From positions 1 to 21,148 of the forward strand of contig JALWLW010000023.1 in NCBI GenBank assembly GCA_027081065.1: a stretch of DNA of 21,148 nucleotides, read 5' to 3'. The notes beneath the pieces were generated by a model. The model was not told the origin of the DNA and searched no databases. It saw only the letters and a list, made by a program, of their open reading frames with translations. This document shows positions 6,761 to 14,979 of the stretch, one piece after another. The first letter of the stretch is position 1. Each line of letters opens with the position of its first letter. A program made the translations under genes and the position numbers. Origin of the DNA: Campylobacteraceae bacterium. Its GTDB lineage: Bacteria; Campylobacterota; Campylobacteria; Campylobacterales; Sulfurovaceae.

Positions 6761-7726
6761 TTAAATTCTTTCAGCAGGTACATCATCTTTAAATGCCATT
6801 TTTTCTGCTTGTTTAAGTATTTTGGTTGCACCTTTATCGGTCATAAGTTTTGCCATAAGATTACCAAGACTTTGACAAGAGACTAAAGAGGCTGCAATTT
6901 TCTCTTCAATAATTTTTGAACCATCAGGATAGCCAATCATCGCTTTCATGGTAATCATTCCATTATCAATGGTCGCATTAACAGCGACAGGAGCTGAACA
7001 ACCAGCCCCAATATCACCAATGAAGTCACGCTCTACAGTAGAACACAAAAAAGTATCTTCATCATTAAGTACCTCTTTGACGATTTTACGAACTTCATCA
7101 TCAGCTGATTTAATCTGAATGCCTAAAGCTGCTTGACCCATAGGGGGAATCATAATAGAAAGAGGAAGTTTTTCAGTAAAAGGAATATCTTTTAGTAAAT
7201 CTAATCTATCAAGTCCAATGTAAGCCAAAATAATCGCATCATATTGACCCTCAGCCAATTTTCTAAGACGAGTGTTAACATTTCCTCTTAAATCTTTTAC
7301 TTTTAAGTCTGGGCGAACAGAGAGTAGTTGCATTCTTCTTCGCAAAGATGTTGTTCCCACAACAGCACCTTCTGGTAAAGCATGAAAAGACTCATAGGTA
7401 TGAGAAAGAAAAACATCCGATTGGTCTTGACGTTCTGTAATGGCAGCGAGTTCTAAACCCTCTGGCATGTACGAGGGAACATCTTTTAATGAGTGCACTG
7501 CAATGTCTGCATTTCCTGCTAACATCTCATCTTCTAGCTCTTTGGTAAAATGTCCTTTCCCCCCAATAAGAGCCAAAGGTTTGTCTAAAACCTTGTCACC
7601 ATTAGAGGTGATTTTATTTAGCTCTACTTTAATATTTGGATAGGCAGCCTCAATTCTGTCACGCACATGATAGGCTTGCCAAAGGGCAAGGTCACTGGCT
7701 CTGGTTGCTATGATTATTTTATTCAA
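6761..7726 (-). CDS. hemC: Hydroxymethylbilane synthase (porphobilinogen deaminase)
   Basis: 321 residues. The enzyme joins four porphobilinogen units into hydroxymethylbilane in haem synthesis. N-terminal IIIATRASDLALWQA and HSLKDVPSYMP carry the catalytic Asp (about residue 82). TTSLRRRMQLLSVRPDLKVKDLRGNVNTRL binds the growing chain, and GAGCSAPVA holds Cys243, to which the dipyrromethane cofactor is attached. All key residues are present. The start is TTG at 7726, with a weak AAAGAG before it; no better in-frame start exists. In Campylobacter and Helicobacter hemC is near proS and hemA. Here proS and fxsA are kept upstream, a Dsb-like gene intervenes, and hemA is not in the window. Confidence 0.97.
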   Translation of the reverse strand: MNKIIIATRASDLALWQAYHVRDRIEAAYPNIKVELNKITSNGDKVLDKPLALIGGKGHFTKELEDEMLAGNADIAVHSLKDVPSYMPEGLELAAITERQDQSDVFLSHTYESFHALPEGAVVGTTSLRRRMQLLSVRPDLKVKDLRGNVNTRLRKLAEGQYDAIILAYIGLDRLDLLKDIPFTEKLPLSIMIPPMGQAALGIQIKSADDEVRKIVKEVLNDEDTFLCSTVERDFIGDIGAGCSAPVAVNATIDNGMITMKAMIGYPDGSKIIEEKIAASLVSCQSLGNLMAKLMTDKGATKILKQAEKMAFKDDVPAERI

Positions 7727-7758
7727 AAAAACTCTTTATTCTCTTTTTTAACTTATCA

Positions 7759-7780
7759 AAGAACCCTAGAGAGGATTCTT
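7759..7780 (-). terminator. Weak hairpin between the Dsb-like gene and hemC
   Basis: AAGAA (7759-7763) can pair with TTCTT (7776-7780), and CCT with AGG inside, with one mismatch and an AGAG loop. Only a short T-rich stretch follows at some distance. It may attenuate or mark an mRNA processing site rather than stop transcription, since hemC has no obvious own promoter. Confidence 0.3.
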
Positions 7781-7787
7781 CAATCGT

Positions 7788-8636
7788 TCATTTTTTAGAA
7801 ATAAACTCTTTATATTTATTTCTACTTGGGTCCCATTTTCCATCTAGGTATACGGTTGGTGTTCCGGATACCATTGATTTTGTTGCCATATCTTTGTCAA
7901 ATATAACTTCTTTGGAAACAGCCTCAGTGTTAATATCTTCTTCTGTAATATTAACTTTAAACTCTTTATTTATTTTAGCCAAAACTTTAGTAGCATTTAC
8001 TTCTCTTGGATTAATTTTTAACTTATAAAACTCCATCGCCTTCGCTTTGTTACCTTTATTCTGTTCAACTATCATTGCTCTGGTAATAATATCTGATACT
8101 GGGTGAATTCTTAGCAATGGAAAGTGAAAGTAATAAAGTGAAAAAGTCTTAGGATTTTCTTTTACAGCTTTATAAATTTCAGGTATTTTTGTTTGACAAA
8201 ATGGACATTGAGGGTCTGAGAAAACAACCAACTTATGTTTTGCATCTTTATTCCCTGCAATTAAATGTTTCTCATCATAAATATCTTTACTTAATTCTGG
8301 TTTTAACAATGTTTTATAATCTTCACCTGTCTCAAGGTTAATAAGTGTAGGTACGGTATAACCATCTTTTACAAAAAGTGTTTCAGGTACAGTTACTTTA
8401 TCAAAAATTGTTTTACTTTTTTGTACAGTTGCATGAATATTTAAGAAAAATACCTCCCAACCTTTTGGTTCATCTAAAAGTTTAGATGAAATAATATCTA
8501 CTTCAGTAACCTTAACTTGCTTATTTTGAATCATATGTGTTTTTACATAATCTTTTACATCATCAGCTTCTGTTCCTGCATTAATACTTAGTGTTGTTAT
8601 GACTGCTAGACTCAATAATCTCGACATCAATGACAT
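7788..8636 (-). CDS. Periplasmic thioredoxin-fold thiol-disulfide protein (DsbC/DsbG-like)
   Basis: 282 residues from the preferred start. An N-terminal hydrophobic segment ([20 protein letters not shown]) looks like a short signal peptide. Residues about 20-115 form a poorly conserved N-terminal region. The thioredoxin-like domain carries the redox motif SDPQCPFCQ (CPFC at about 144-147) and the cis-proline loop SGTPTVY (Pro about 260). CxxC after FSDPQCP and the two-part layout recall DsbC/DsbG isomerases and their epsilonproteobacterial relatives. Whether it oxidises, isomerises or reduces is unknown. Four in-frame ATGs are clustered at 8642, 8639, 8636 and 8627; AAGGAG (8648-8643) touches the first and is six bases from the third, so 8636 is chosen. 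The start overlaps fxsA by 56 bases, implying coupled translation. Confidence 0.85.
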   Translation of the reverse strand: MSLMSRLLSLAVITTLSINAGTEADDVKDYVKTHMIQNKQVKVTEVDIISSKLLDEPKGWEVFFLNIHATVQKSKTIFDKVTVPETLFVKDGYTVPTLINLETGEDYKTLLKPELSKDIYDEKHLIAGNKDAKHKLVVFSDPQCPFCQTKIPEIYKAVKENPKTFSLYYFHFPLLRIHPVSDIITRAMIVEQNKGNKAKAMEFYKLKINPREVNATKVLAKINKEFKVNITEEDINTEAVSKEVIFDKDMATKSMVSGTPTVYLDGKWDPSRNKYKEFISKK

Positions 8637-9018
8637 CATCATCTCCTTGTGTATATTTATTTAAATTATTTATATTCGTTTTAGTTTTAGAACTTGGTAT
8701 TGTACCACCTAATTGTAAATAGAAAGTATACAAAAGTGCAATTAGTCCTAAAATATCAGAAAAAACCCCAGGGATAATTAAAAGAATTGCTCCTAAAAAA
8801 TATGACGTAGCCGAATCGTGAAAAGATTTCATATTTAACTTCCCTGCTTTTAAACTCGCCATATTACTTTGCATGGTGGTATGTGCATTTTGAATTAACC
8901 CCATACCAATAATGAATGAACCAACAATCCAAATGACTGACCATAAAAACCCTATGCTTGAACCCACTTCTAAAGAGAGAAATAGCTCAAATATAAGAAA
9001 AAAAAGTACATATATCAT
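8581..9018 (-). CDS. fxsA: FxsA family membrane protein
   Basis: 145 residues, PF04186-type. Two N-terminal hydrophobic helices (about 1-20 and 22-43, with [11 protein letters not shown]) precede a polar stretch including [11 protein letters not shown], then [22 protein letters not shown], the diagnostic FxsA motif of a glycine, LLxxPG and a D-hG turn. The C-terminal tail is polar and acidic ([12 protein letters not shown]). E. coli FxsA relieves phage T7 exclusion by the F plasmid when overproduced; its normal role is unknown. Campylobacter also has a membrane protein between proS and hemC. The ATG overlaps the proS stop (ATGA), and the 3' end overlaps the Dsb-like gene by 56 bases. Confidence 0.9.
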   Translation of the reverse strand: MIYVLFFLIFELFLSLEVGSSIGFLWSVIWIVGSFIIGMGLIQNAHTTMQSNMASLKAGKLNMKSFHDSATSYFLGAILLIIPGVFSDILGLIALLYTFYLQLGGTIPSSKTKTNINNLNKYTQGDDDVIDVEIIESSSHNNTKY

Positions 9019-10277
9019 GAGGCTAACTTTTCTATAATGACAGTAACTACCTCATCAATAGCCACCATCTCTTTACTTAAATCAACTCTACTAATCAATT
9101 CTACCTTTCCCTCTTCAATCTCATTACCTACTACAATGGCATAATTCATTCCAATAAGCTCAAAATCTTTTACCTTAACCCCAAACCCAGTTTTTTTATC
9201 AGCTCTGTCATCTAAAAGAACATCTATACCTTTAGCTTGAAGTTCTTCATAAAGTTTTGTCCCAACTTCCATTTGCTCATCTTTTTTTGCTTTGGCTACA
9301 ATGATATCTACATTAAAAGGGGCTGATGCTTGTGTCCAAATACAACCATGCTCATCATGGTTTTGTTCAATAATTCCAGCAAGTAAACGACTTACCCCAA
9401 TCCCGTACGTTCCCATTACAAAGGGTTCTAACTTTTGGTTTTCGTTTAGAAACTCTGCTTTCATCGCTTCAGAGTAAATCGTACCTAATTGAAAAATATG
9501 TCCAGCTTCAATTCCTTTAGTTAGTCTTAGTTCTCCACCACAAGCACAATTTTTAGTACCCTCATCAATGACTTCAATATTAGCACCAAAATCACACTTA
9601 TCACAAACCATTATGGTATCTTCACCAGAATCAGCTAAAACCATAAACTCTTTAGACCCAGCCCCACCAATAGCACCCGAATCTGCTTCTACTACTTTAA
9701 AGTCTAAACCTAAACGGGTAAATATTTTTTTGTAGGTCTCTTCCATTAAAGCAAATTCACGTTCCATGTCTTCAGTAGTGGCATGAAAACTGTAAGCATC
9801 TTTCATTAAAAACTCACGACCACGCATTAACCCAAAACGAGGACGAACTTCATCACGGAACTTCCAATTTATTTGGTAAACATTAAGAGGTAATTGCTTA
9901 TAAGACTTAACGGTTTGACGAACCAAGTTAACCATTGCTTCTTCATTCGTTGGGCTTAAGACAAAATCATTCTCATGTCTATCTTTAAAACGAAGTAACT
10001 CTTTACCCATTTTATCAATTCGACCTGTCTCTTCCCAAAGCGTTTGAGAAGTCACAATGGGAAGATGCACTTCATTGCATCCAGCTTTATCTAACTCTTC
10101 TTTAACTACTTGGCGAACTTTTTCTAAAGTAATTTTTCCCAATGGTAACCAGTTGTAAAGACCTGAGCCTCCACTTGATTGAATGAAACCAGCACGTAAC
10201 AAAAGTTTATGCGAGACTAACACAGCATCGCTAGGTGTCTCTTTTGTCGTTGGTATTAGCATTCTTGAAAATTTCAT
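9015..10277 (-). CDS. proS: Prolyl-tRNA synthetase, short form without the INS editing domain
   Basis: 420 residues against about 565-580 for the usual bacterial-type enzyme. Class II motifs are intact: motif 2 [25 protein letters not shown] (from 140), motif 3 [21 protein letters not shown] (from 289), and the C-terminal anticodon-binding domain with [13 protein letters not shown] and FELIG. The roughly 180-residue INS domain that deacylates Ala-tRNA-Pro, normally placed between the NIE segment and the RGIEVGH segment, is absent. A 20-odd residue link with four cysteines (C225, C228, C244, C246) remains and may form a zinc ribbon. Alphaproteobacterial and mitochondrial ProRS also lack INS. 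ATG start with AGGA seven bases upstream; first gene of the operon. Confidence 0.95.
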   Translation of the reverse strand: MKFSRMLIPTTKETPSDAVLVSHKLLLRAGFIQSSGGSGLYNWLPLGKITLEKVRQVVKEELDKAGCNEVHLPIVTSQTLWEETGRIDKMGKELLRFKDRHENDFVLSPTNEEAMVNLVRQTVKSYKQLPLNVYQINWKFRDEVRPRFGLMRGREFLMKDAYSFHATTEDMEREFALMEETYKKIFTRLGLDFKVVEADSGAIGGAGSKEFMVLADSGEDTIMVCDKCDFGANIEVIDEGTKNCACGGELRLTKGIEAGHIFQLGTIYSEAMKAEFLNENQKLEPFVMGTYGIGVSRLLAGIIEQNHDEHGCIWTQASAPFNVDIIVAKAKKDEQMEVGTKLYEELQAKGIDVLLDDRADKKTGFGVKVKDFELIGMNYAIVVGNEIEEGKVELISRVDLSKEMVAIDEVVTVIIEKLAS

Positions 10278-10313
10278 TATTTTTTCCTATCTTATCTTGT
10301 AAAAATTTGGGTT

Positions 10314-10319
10314 ATTATA
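10314..10319 (-). promoter_or_regulatory. Probable -10 box of the proS operon
   Basis: TATAAT on the minus strand, directly after the stop of the preceding gene (10331) and 36 bases before the proS ATG. It would start transcription near 10307 and serve proS, fxsA, the Dsb-like gene and hemC. Confidence 0.55.
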
Positions 10320-10330
10320 GCTAATGCTTA

Positions 10331-10762
10331 TTAAGAGTAACGCTCTTTTAAATCAGCTAAAAACTCTATAACACGTAATTGATAAATCCTCTCATCTTCG
10401 CTCATCTCACAATCTTGAAACTTCATCAGTGCTTCAATGTCTATCTTTTTAGAAAAGCGTTTTACATCCCGTGTCTCTTTCTCTACTTGAAAAACTAAAT
10501 GCTCAAAATCTAAACCATTGTTAGTAATAATTTTTTCAAAATATTCATTAATGGTCTCAACTAAAATTTCACAACGATCTTCATCGTTTTTATAAATCTC
10601 ACAAGCACACTCCATCAAAAGTTTCTCTTCACATTCAGAAATATGTTCATTGGCAGCGACCACCAAAGTAAATACTTTAGCCCTATATTCCAATGAGTTA
10701 TTATGATAAAGTAAAAACTCTCTAAAAAACTTCTTAACTTTTCGCCTAAAAGCTTTAACCAT
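10331..10762 (-). CDS. Hypothetical helical protein, possibly TerB-like
   Basis: 143 residues, predicted cytoplasmic and almost all alpha-helical, with a basic N-terminus (FRRKVKKFFREF). The segment EYRAKVFTLVVAANEHISECEEKLLMECACEIY resembles the first TerB helical hairpin, where a helix rich in small residues is followed by an acidic turn and ExE...L. A later helix carries MKFQDCEMSEDERIYQL. TerB-like domains occur in tellurite-resistance proteins and in DjlA co-chaperones; this one lacks the usual ADG triplet, so the match is weak. Its ATG lies inside the end of gpsA (8-base overlap), suggesting translational coupling. Not otherwise recognised. Confidence 0.65.
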   Translation of the reverse strand: MVKAFRRKVKKFFREFLLYHNNSLEYRAKVFTLVVAANEHISECEEKLLMECACEIYKNDEDRCEILVETINEYFEKIITNNGLDFEHLVFQVEKETRDVKRFSKKIDIEALMKFQDCEMSEDERIYQLRVIEFLADLKERYS

Positions 10763-11642
10763 TCAATAAATCCTCTACACAAACCAAAGGGTCTTTACCC
10801 TCTAACATCTTATAGACTTCATCTGCAATGGGTAAATAGATTTTTTCTCTTTGAGCAATGTTATGGAGAGCCTTGGTCGTAGGAATGCCTTCAGCTACTT
10901 CTCCTAACTCTTCTAAAATCTCGTCTAAGCTTTTACCTTGTGACAAGCCTAACCCAACTCTATAGTTGCGTGAAAGCTGAGAAGATGCTGTTAAAAACAA
11001 ATCTCCAGCCCCCCCTAAGGACAAAAAGGTTTTAGCATTAGCCCCAAAATGCTCTCCAAAACGGGTCATTTCAACCAAACCACGAGAAATTAACGCTGCA
11101 CGTGCATTGTTTCCTAACGCTAAACCATCACAAACACCACCTGCAATGGCAATAACATTTTTATAAGCCCCTGCAACTTCTGCACCCACAACATCTGATG
11201 CCACATAACCTTTAATAAAAGAAGGCAAAGCATCAGCATAAACCTCTGCTAATTCTCTATTGACCGAAGATATTTTCAAAGCAGTAGGTAAAGACTTCTG
11301 AACCTCAGCAGCAAATGAAGGACCTGAGATAAATGCCAATCTATCAGCTTCCACAAAAGAACCATAAACCTCATTTAAAAATGAACCTGTAGCTATCTCA
11401 ATACCTTTGGCTGCAACTAAAATATTTTGTCCTCTATCTTCAAAATTCTCTTCCATCCAACCCCTAACTGCTTGAGCTGGAATCGCCATAACCAAATATT
11501 TGTATGACAGGGCTACCTCTAAAGAGACAAAGTTTTCAATGTTTTTAGTAGACCTAGAGTGTATAACAACATCATTTCTCTGACTATACGCATGATAAAG
11601 TGCTTGACCCCATTTACCTGCTCCTATGATTGCTATTTTCAT
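10755..11642 (-). CDS. gpsA: NAD(P)+-dependent glycerol-3-phosphate dehydrogenase
   Basis: 295 residues from ATG at 11642. GpsA reduces dihydroxyacetone phosphate to sn-glycerol 3-phosphate for phospholipid synthesis. The Rossmann motif IAIIGAGKWGQAL begins at residue 3. Further blocks are AAKGIE, FISGPSFAAEV, AGAYKNVIAIAGGVCDGL with the catalytic lysine, NARAALISRG, and RNYRVG, then EGIPTTKAL. At 295 residues it is shorter than the 330-340 of E. coli but like other Campylobacterota. A GTG nine bases further upstream (11651) is an alternative start; the ATG is preferred because AAGG stands eight bases before it and because MKIAIIGAG is the family N-terminus. It follows the channel gene with almost no gap and probably shares its mRNA. 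Confidence 0.95.
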   Translation of the reverse strand: MKIAIIGAGKWGQALYHAYSQRNDVVIHSRSTKNIENFVSLEVALSYKYLVMAIPAQAVRGWMEENFEDRGQNILVAAKGIEIATGSFLNEVYGSFVEADRLAFISGPSFAAEVQKSLPTALKISSVNRELAEVYADALPSFIKGYVASDVVGAEVAGAYKNVIAIAGGVCDGLALGNNARAALISRGLVEMTRFGEHFGANAKTFLSLGGAGDLFLTASSQLSRNYRVGLGLSQGKSLDEILEELGEVAEGIPTTKALHNIAQREKIYLPIADEVYKMLEGKDPLVCVEDLLNG

Positions 11643-11652
11643 TTTTTTCACC

Positions 11653-13278
11653 TTATCCCCTTATTTTATCTAACTGCACAATAAATTCTTTAGCACTTTC
11701 ATCATACAAATCAAATATAACATCTGCTCCTGCGAGTTTAAGCTGTCTATTTTTCTGTTTTGTGTCACTCAATGCAATAATTTTACCATGAAATGCATTG
11801 ACTTTAAATGAGATAGCCAAATAGTGATTGATTGCTTCATCATCCATAGCACAAATAATAAGATTATCAGATAAGCCTTTTAAGGTCTCTAAATGTGTTT
11901 CATCTTCAAAGTTTATAGGTAAAACATGGGTAACATTACGTTCTATATTATCATAAATCTCTACATCTATTCCAGAACCTATACACATATCTACAAGATT
12001 TTTTGACTTTTGACCATAACCAAAAACTGAGACTTTTAACCTATTGTTATGTTGTAATTGATTGATGATGTAGTGATATGCTCTGTTATGAATAATGGCA
12101 TATGGGTCAATGATGCTGTTTGTCCCAATAGAATCATATTGAGAAGATAAATGCTTATGACTAATGCGTGAAAATACAATGGAATTTTTATTGTAACTTT
12201 TAGCATTGAGTATAAAATAGATATTATCAATATCTGAACTTTTGAGTGTTAAAAGTGCTAAAATATTTGTCTCTTTTTTATAGATTTTTTTCATCACTTC
12301 AACAGAACAACCATCACCATAAATGGTTACATGTGAAGAGTCAAATGCTCTGTTGCTTTTTTCTTTATTCTCTTCAATCACAACACAATTATAATTTGTC
12401 TTCTCTTTTATATAGTAAGCAATCCGTGAGCCTAAATAACCATAACCATTTAAAATGACTACATTATCTAAGTCATACAAAGCGTTAATACTTGAGTGTG
12501 TTCGCAATTCATCAAAACGCTCAGCAAAAGCAGAAACCATGACTGAAGTTACAAAAGAAATCATAGCAATACCAAAAATAATACCAATCATCGAGACCAT
12601 TTTACCTACATCAGTTACAGGAGAAATATCACCATAACCAACAGTTGAAACTGTAACTAATGCCCAATATAGGGCATCAAGAAAAGAGTTGATATTTTCA
12701 TTCACACCAAATTCTACTACATATAATACTGATGCAAAAGAGAAGACAACAGTTAGTAAAATATAGCCTAAAAATTTAAACTCAAACTCTTTTTTAGAAA
12801 GGGCTTTGAGTAAGGTCTTTGCTCCATATAAATAATGGTAGAGTTTCAGTAAACGGACAATACGAAACTGAGGGAAAACAGCTAAAAGGTCAATAAGACC
12901 TGTTATAGAAAAAACATATTGAAGTTTACGTTTAGCAATTAAAAAAAACATCTTACTTGGCATTGTTTTTTTTCTATTTTCTTCTAAAATTTGCTGATGA
13001 ACATCTGAATGAATCCAAAAACGTATAAAATACTCTAGTAAAAATACAGAGGTAATAATCCATAAATCAAAAAGTAAAATCCACTCTGGTACAGAGTGTG
13101 TTTTATCTAAAACCAAAACCAAAACAGAAAAAAGAATTAAAATAACCATAATTGAATCAAAATATCTTGTATAAGAAGTTTCTCTATTAGTCAAAAGTTC
13201 CCTAAAGAACTTTTTTTTATTTTGATAAGATTGGTTTTCATGTAAGTTTTGAGCAAATTTTAGAAGCATATTTTTCAT
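11653..13278 (-). CDS. Voltage-gated-like potassium channel with two RCK/TrkA-N domains
   Basis: 541 residues. A cytoplasmic N-terminus leads into an S1-S6 region: hydrophobic helices at about 40-60, 66-90, 120-140, 165-190 and 220-250. An S4-like segment FRIVRLLKLYHYLYGAK has few regularly spaced basic residues. The selectivity filter TVGYGD is at 212-217, diagnostic for K+. Two cytoplasmic TrkA-N/RCK Rossmann domains follow (NGYGYLGSR from about 277; VFGYGQKSKN from about 418), so four subunits would form an eight-domain gating ring. This layout resembles E. coli Kch and Campylobacterota ion-transport proteins. ATG at 13278; a TATAAT box ends just six bases earlier, so the mRNA may be leaderless. 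Met4 is a second possible start, also without a Shine-Dalgarno. Ligand and physiological role are unknown. Confidence 0.92.
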   Translation of the reverse strand: MKNMLLKFAQNLHENQSYQNKKKFFRELLTNRETSYTRYFDSIMVILILFSVLVLVLDKTHSVPEWILLFDLWIITSVFLLEYFIRFWIHSDVHQQILEENRKKTMPSKMFFLIAKRKLQYVFSITGLIDLLAVFPQFRIVRLLKLYHYLYGAKTLLKALSKKEFEFKFLGYILLTVVFSFASVLYVVEFGVNENINSFLDALYWALVTVSTVGYGDISPVTDVGKMVSMIGIIFGIAMISFVTSVMVSAFAERFDELRTHSSINALYDLDNVVILNGYGYLGSRIAYYIKEKTNYNCVVIEENKEKSNRAFDSSHVTIYGDGCSVEVMKKIYKKETNILALLTLKSSDIDNIYFILNAKSYNKNSIVFSRISHKHLSSQYDSIGTNSIIDPYAIIHNRAYHYIINQLQHNNRLKVSVFGYGQKSKNLVDMCIGSGIDVEIYDNIERNVTHVLPINFEDETHLETLKGLSDNLIICAMDDEAINHYLAISFKVNAFHGKIIALSDTKQKNRQLKLAGADVIFDLYDESAKEFIVQLDKIRG

Positions 13279-13284
13279 ATTTGA

Positions 13285-13290
13285 ATTATA
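13285..13290 (-). promoter_or_regulatory. -10 box directly in front of the channel gene
   Basis: TATAAT on the minus strand, with only TCAAAT between it and the ATG. Initiation at the usual distance would fall on or beside the first base of the start codon. Confidence 0.5.
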
Positions 13291-13319
13291 GCGAAAAATT
13301 ACACACTAATATGTTTATT

Positions 13320-14915
13320 CTATTTCCCATGTACCTCTATAAACTCTTCATACGTTCCTTCAAAATCAATAATGCTACCATCACTATTAATTTGAATGAT
13401 ACGATTTGCAAAAGCATCAATAAGTTCTCTATCGTGAGAGACACAGATGACCCCACCTTTATAGTTGTGAAGTGCTTCACCTAAAGCAACAATTGCCTCT
13501 AAATCTAAATGGTTATTTGGTTCATCCATTACCAAATAATTAGCATCATCCATCATCATTTTAGAAAGCATTACTCTATGTTTTTCCCCACCAGAACATG
13601 CCCCTACTTCTTTACTTTGTTCTTCACCAGAGAAAAGCATACGACCTAAACATTGTCTAATCTCATCAATATGCCACTTAGGGTCATGACCTTGAATCCA
13701 GTCATAAAGTGTTTCACTTCCTGTCACAAAGTCCGTAGAGTTTTGAGGAAAGTACGAAGTTGTAACGGTTTGACCCCAGTTATATGAACCCGCATCAGCT
13801 TCTAATTTACCCATAATAATCTCTAAAAGTGTTGTTTTCCCAACACCATTTCCACCAATGATGGCAATTTTTTCAGAAGAATCTACTTTGAAAGAGATAT
13901 CTGTAAATACCTCTAAGTTTTCATAAGATTTAGCAAGATTTTTAACTTCTAAAATCTCGTTACCCAAGTCTCTATGTGGCTTAAACATAATAGAAGGGTC
14001 TCTTCGAGAAGAGAGTTTAATCTCTGCAACATCAAGTTTGTCTAACTGCTTTTGGCGAGAAGTAGCTTGTTTAGCTTTTGAAGCATTGGCTGAGAACCGT
14101 GCAATAAACTTCTCAAGCTCTTCTTTCTCTTTAGAAGCTTTTGCATGGTCAGTCTCTGCTTGTTTGGCAATAAGGTTCGCAGCGATGTACCAATCATCAT
14201 AATTTCCTGTAAACTCTCTAATATTTTGAAAGTCTAAGTCTAAAATGTGGGTCACTACATTGTTCAAAAAGTGTCTATCATGAGAGATAACAATCATTAC
14301 TCCTTCATGACGCTTCAACTCACGCTCTAGCCATGCAATGGTTTCGATATCTAGTGAGTTAGTAGGCTCATCAAGCAGTAAAATATCTGGTTGCAAAAAG
14401 AGTACTTGTGCTAGTAAAATCTTTACTTTGTCTCCCCCTGTAAGTGAAGACATTAAATCTCCATGCGTACTTGCATCAAAACCAAGTGCCTCAAGAAGTT
14501 TTTCTATTTTTACTTCAGACTCATACATAGGATCTTCATCTGCACAAATCATCTCAAGCTCTCCAAGACGTTCATTTACTTTTTCATCTTCAAAGTCGCC
14601 CTCCATGTAAAGCTTCTCTTTCTCTTTTTGTGCATCATAGAGTTTTTTATTTCCATAAAGAACAGCATCTCTTAATGTAAAATCTTCAAAAGCATAATGA
14701 TCTTGTCCCAAAACACCCAATTTTAAACCTGGTTGTATCTGTACACTTCCATCTGTTGGTTCTATTTGACCTGCTAAAATCTTCAAAAATGTCGATTTTC
14801 CTGCTCCATTTGCTCCAATGAGTCCATATCTTTTTCCACCATCGAGTGTAATGCTTATTTTATCAAAAAGTACTCTTTTACCGTAACGCTGAACTATGTT
14901 TACTGTGCTTAACAT
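13320..14915 (-). CDS. ybiT: ABC-F family ATPase, YbiT type
   Basis: 531 residues, two ATP-binding domains and no membrane segments. The first domain has Walker A GANGAGKST (34-42), signature SSLTGGDK, and Walker B LLLDEPTNSLD. The linker RFSANASKAKQATSRQKQLDKL is the arginine/lysine-rich P-site tRNA interaction motif region that defines ABC-F proteins. The second domain has GGNGVGKTT, signature CSGGEK, and LVMDEPNNHLD. The length and the start MLSTVNIVQRYG follow E. coli YbiT closely. ABC-F proteins bind the ribosomal E site and relieve stalls or, in some branches, protect against antibiotics. The signature LTGGD and the DEPNN variant in Walker B are small departures. ATG with AGG ten bases upstream; monocistronic, separated by 64 bases from the next gene upstream. 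Confidence 0.93.
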   Translation of the reverse strand: MLSTVNIVQRYGKRVLFDKISITLDGGKRYGLIGANGAGKSTFLKILAGQIEPTDGSVQIQPGLKLGVLGQDHYAFEDFTLRDAVLYGNKKLYDAQKEKEKLYMEGDFEDEKVNERLGELEMICADEDPMYESEVKIEKLLEALGFDASTHGDLMSSLTGGDKVKILLAQVLFLQPDILLLDEPTNSLDIETIAWLERELKRHEGVMIVISHDRHFLNNVVTHILDLDFQNIREFTGNYDDWYIAANLIAKQAETDHAKASKEKEELEKFIARFSANASKAKQATSRQKQLDKLDVAEIKLSSRRDPSIMFKPHRDLGNEILEVKNLAKSYENLEVFTDISFKVDSSEKIAIIGGNGVGKTTLLEIIMGKLEADAGSYNWGQTVTTSYFPQNSTDFVTGSETLYDWIQGHDPKWHIDEIRQCLGRMLFSGEEQSKEVGACSGGEKHRVMLSKMMMDDANYLVMDEPNNHLDLEAIVALGEALHNYKGGVICVSHDRELIDAFANRIIQINSDGSIIDFEGTYEEFIEVHGK

Positions 14916-14979
14916 TTATGTTTTACCTGCTTCTATTAAATAATTTTCGCATTTTATCATAATGTCGTATAAAGTGGAT

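Noticed and set aside
12036..12637. Several short frames on both strands inside the channel gene
   Set aside because: They lie within the RCK region of an intact 541-residue protein and show no recognisable domain.
14338..14675. Two overlapping plus-strand frames
   Set aside because: Antisense to the first ATPase domain of the ABC-F gene; no start context.
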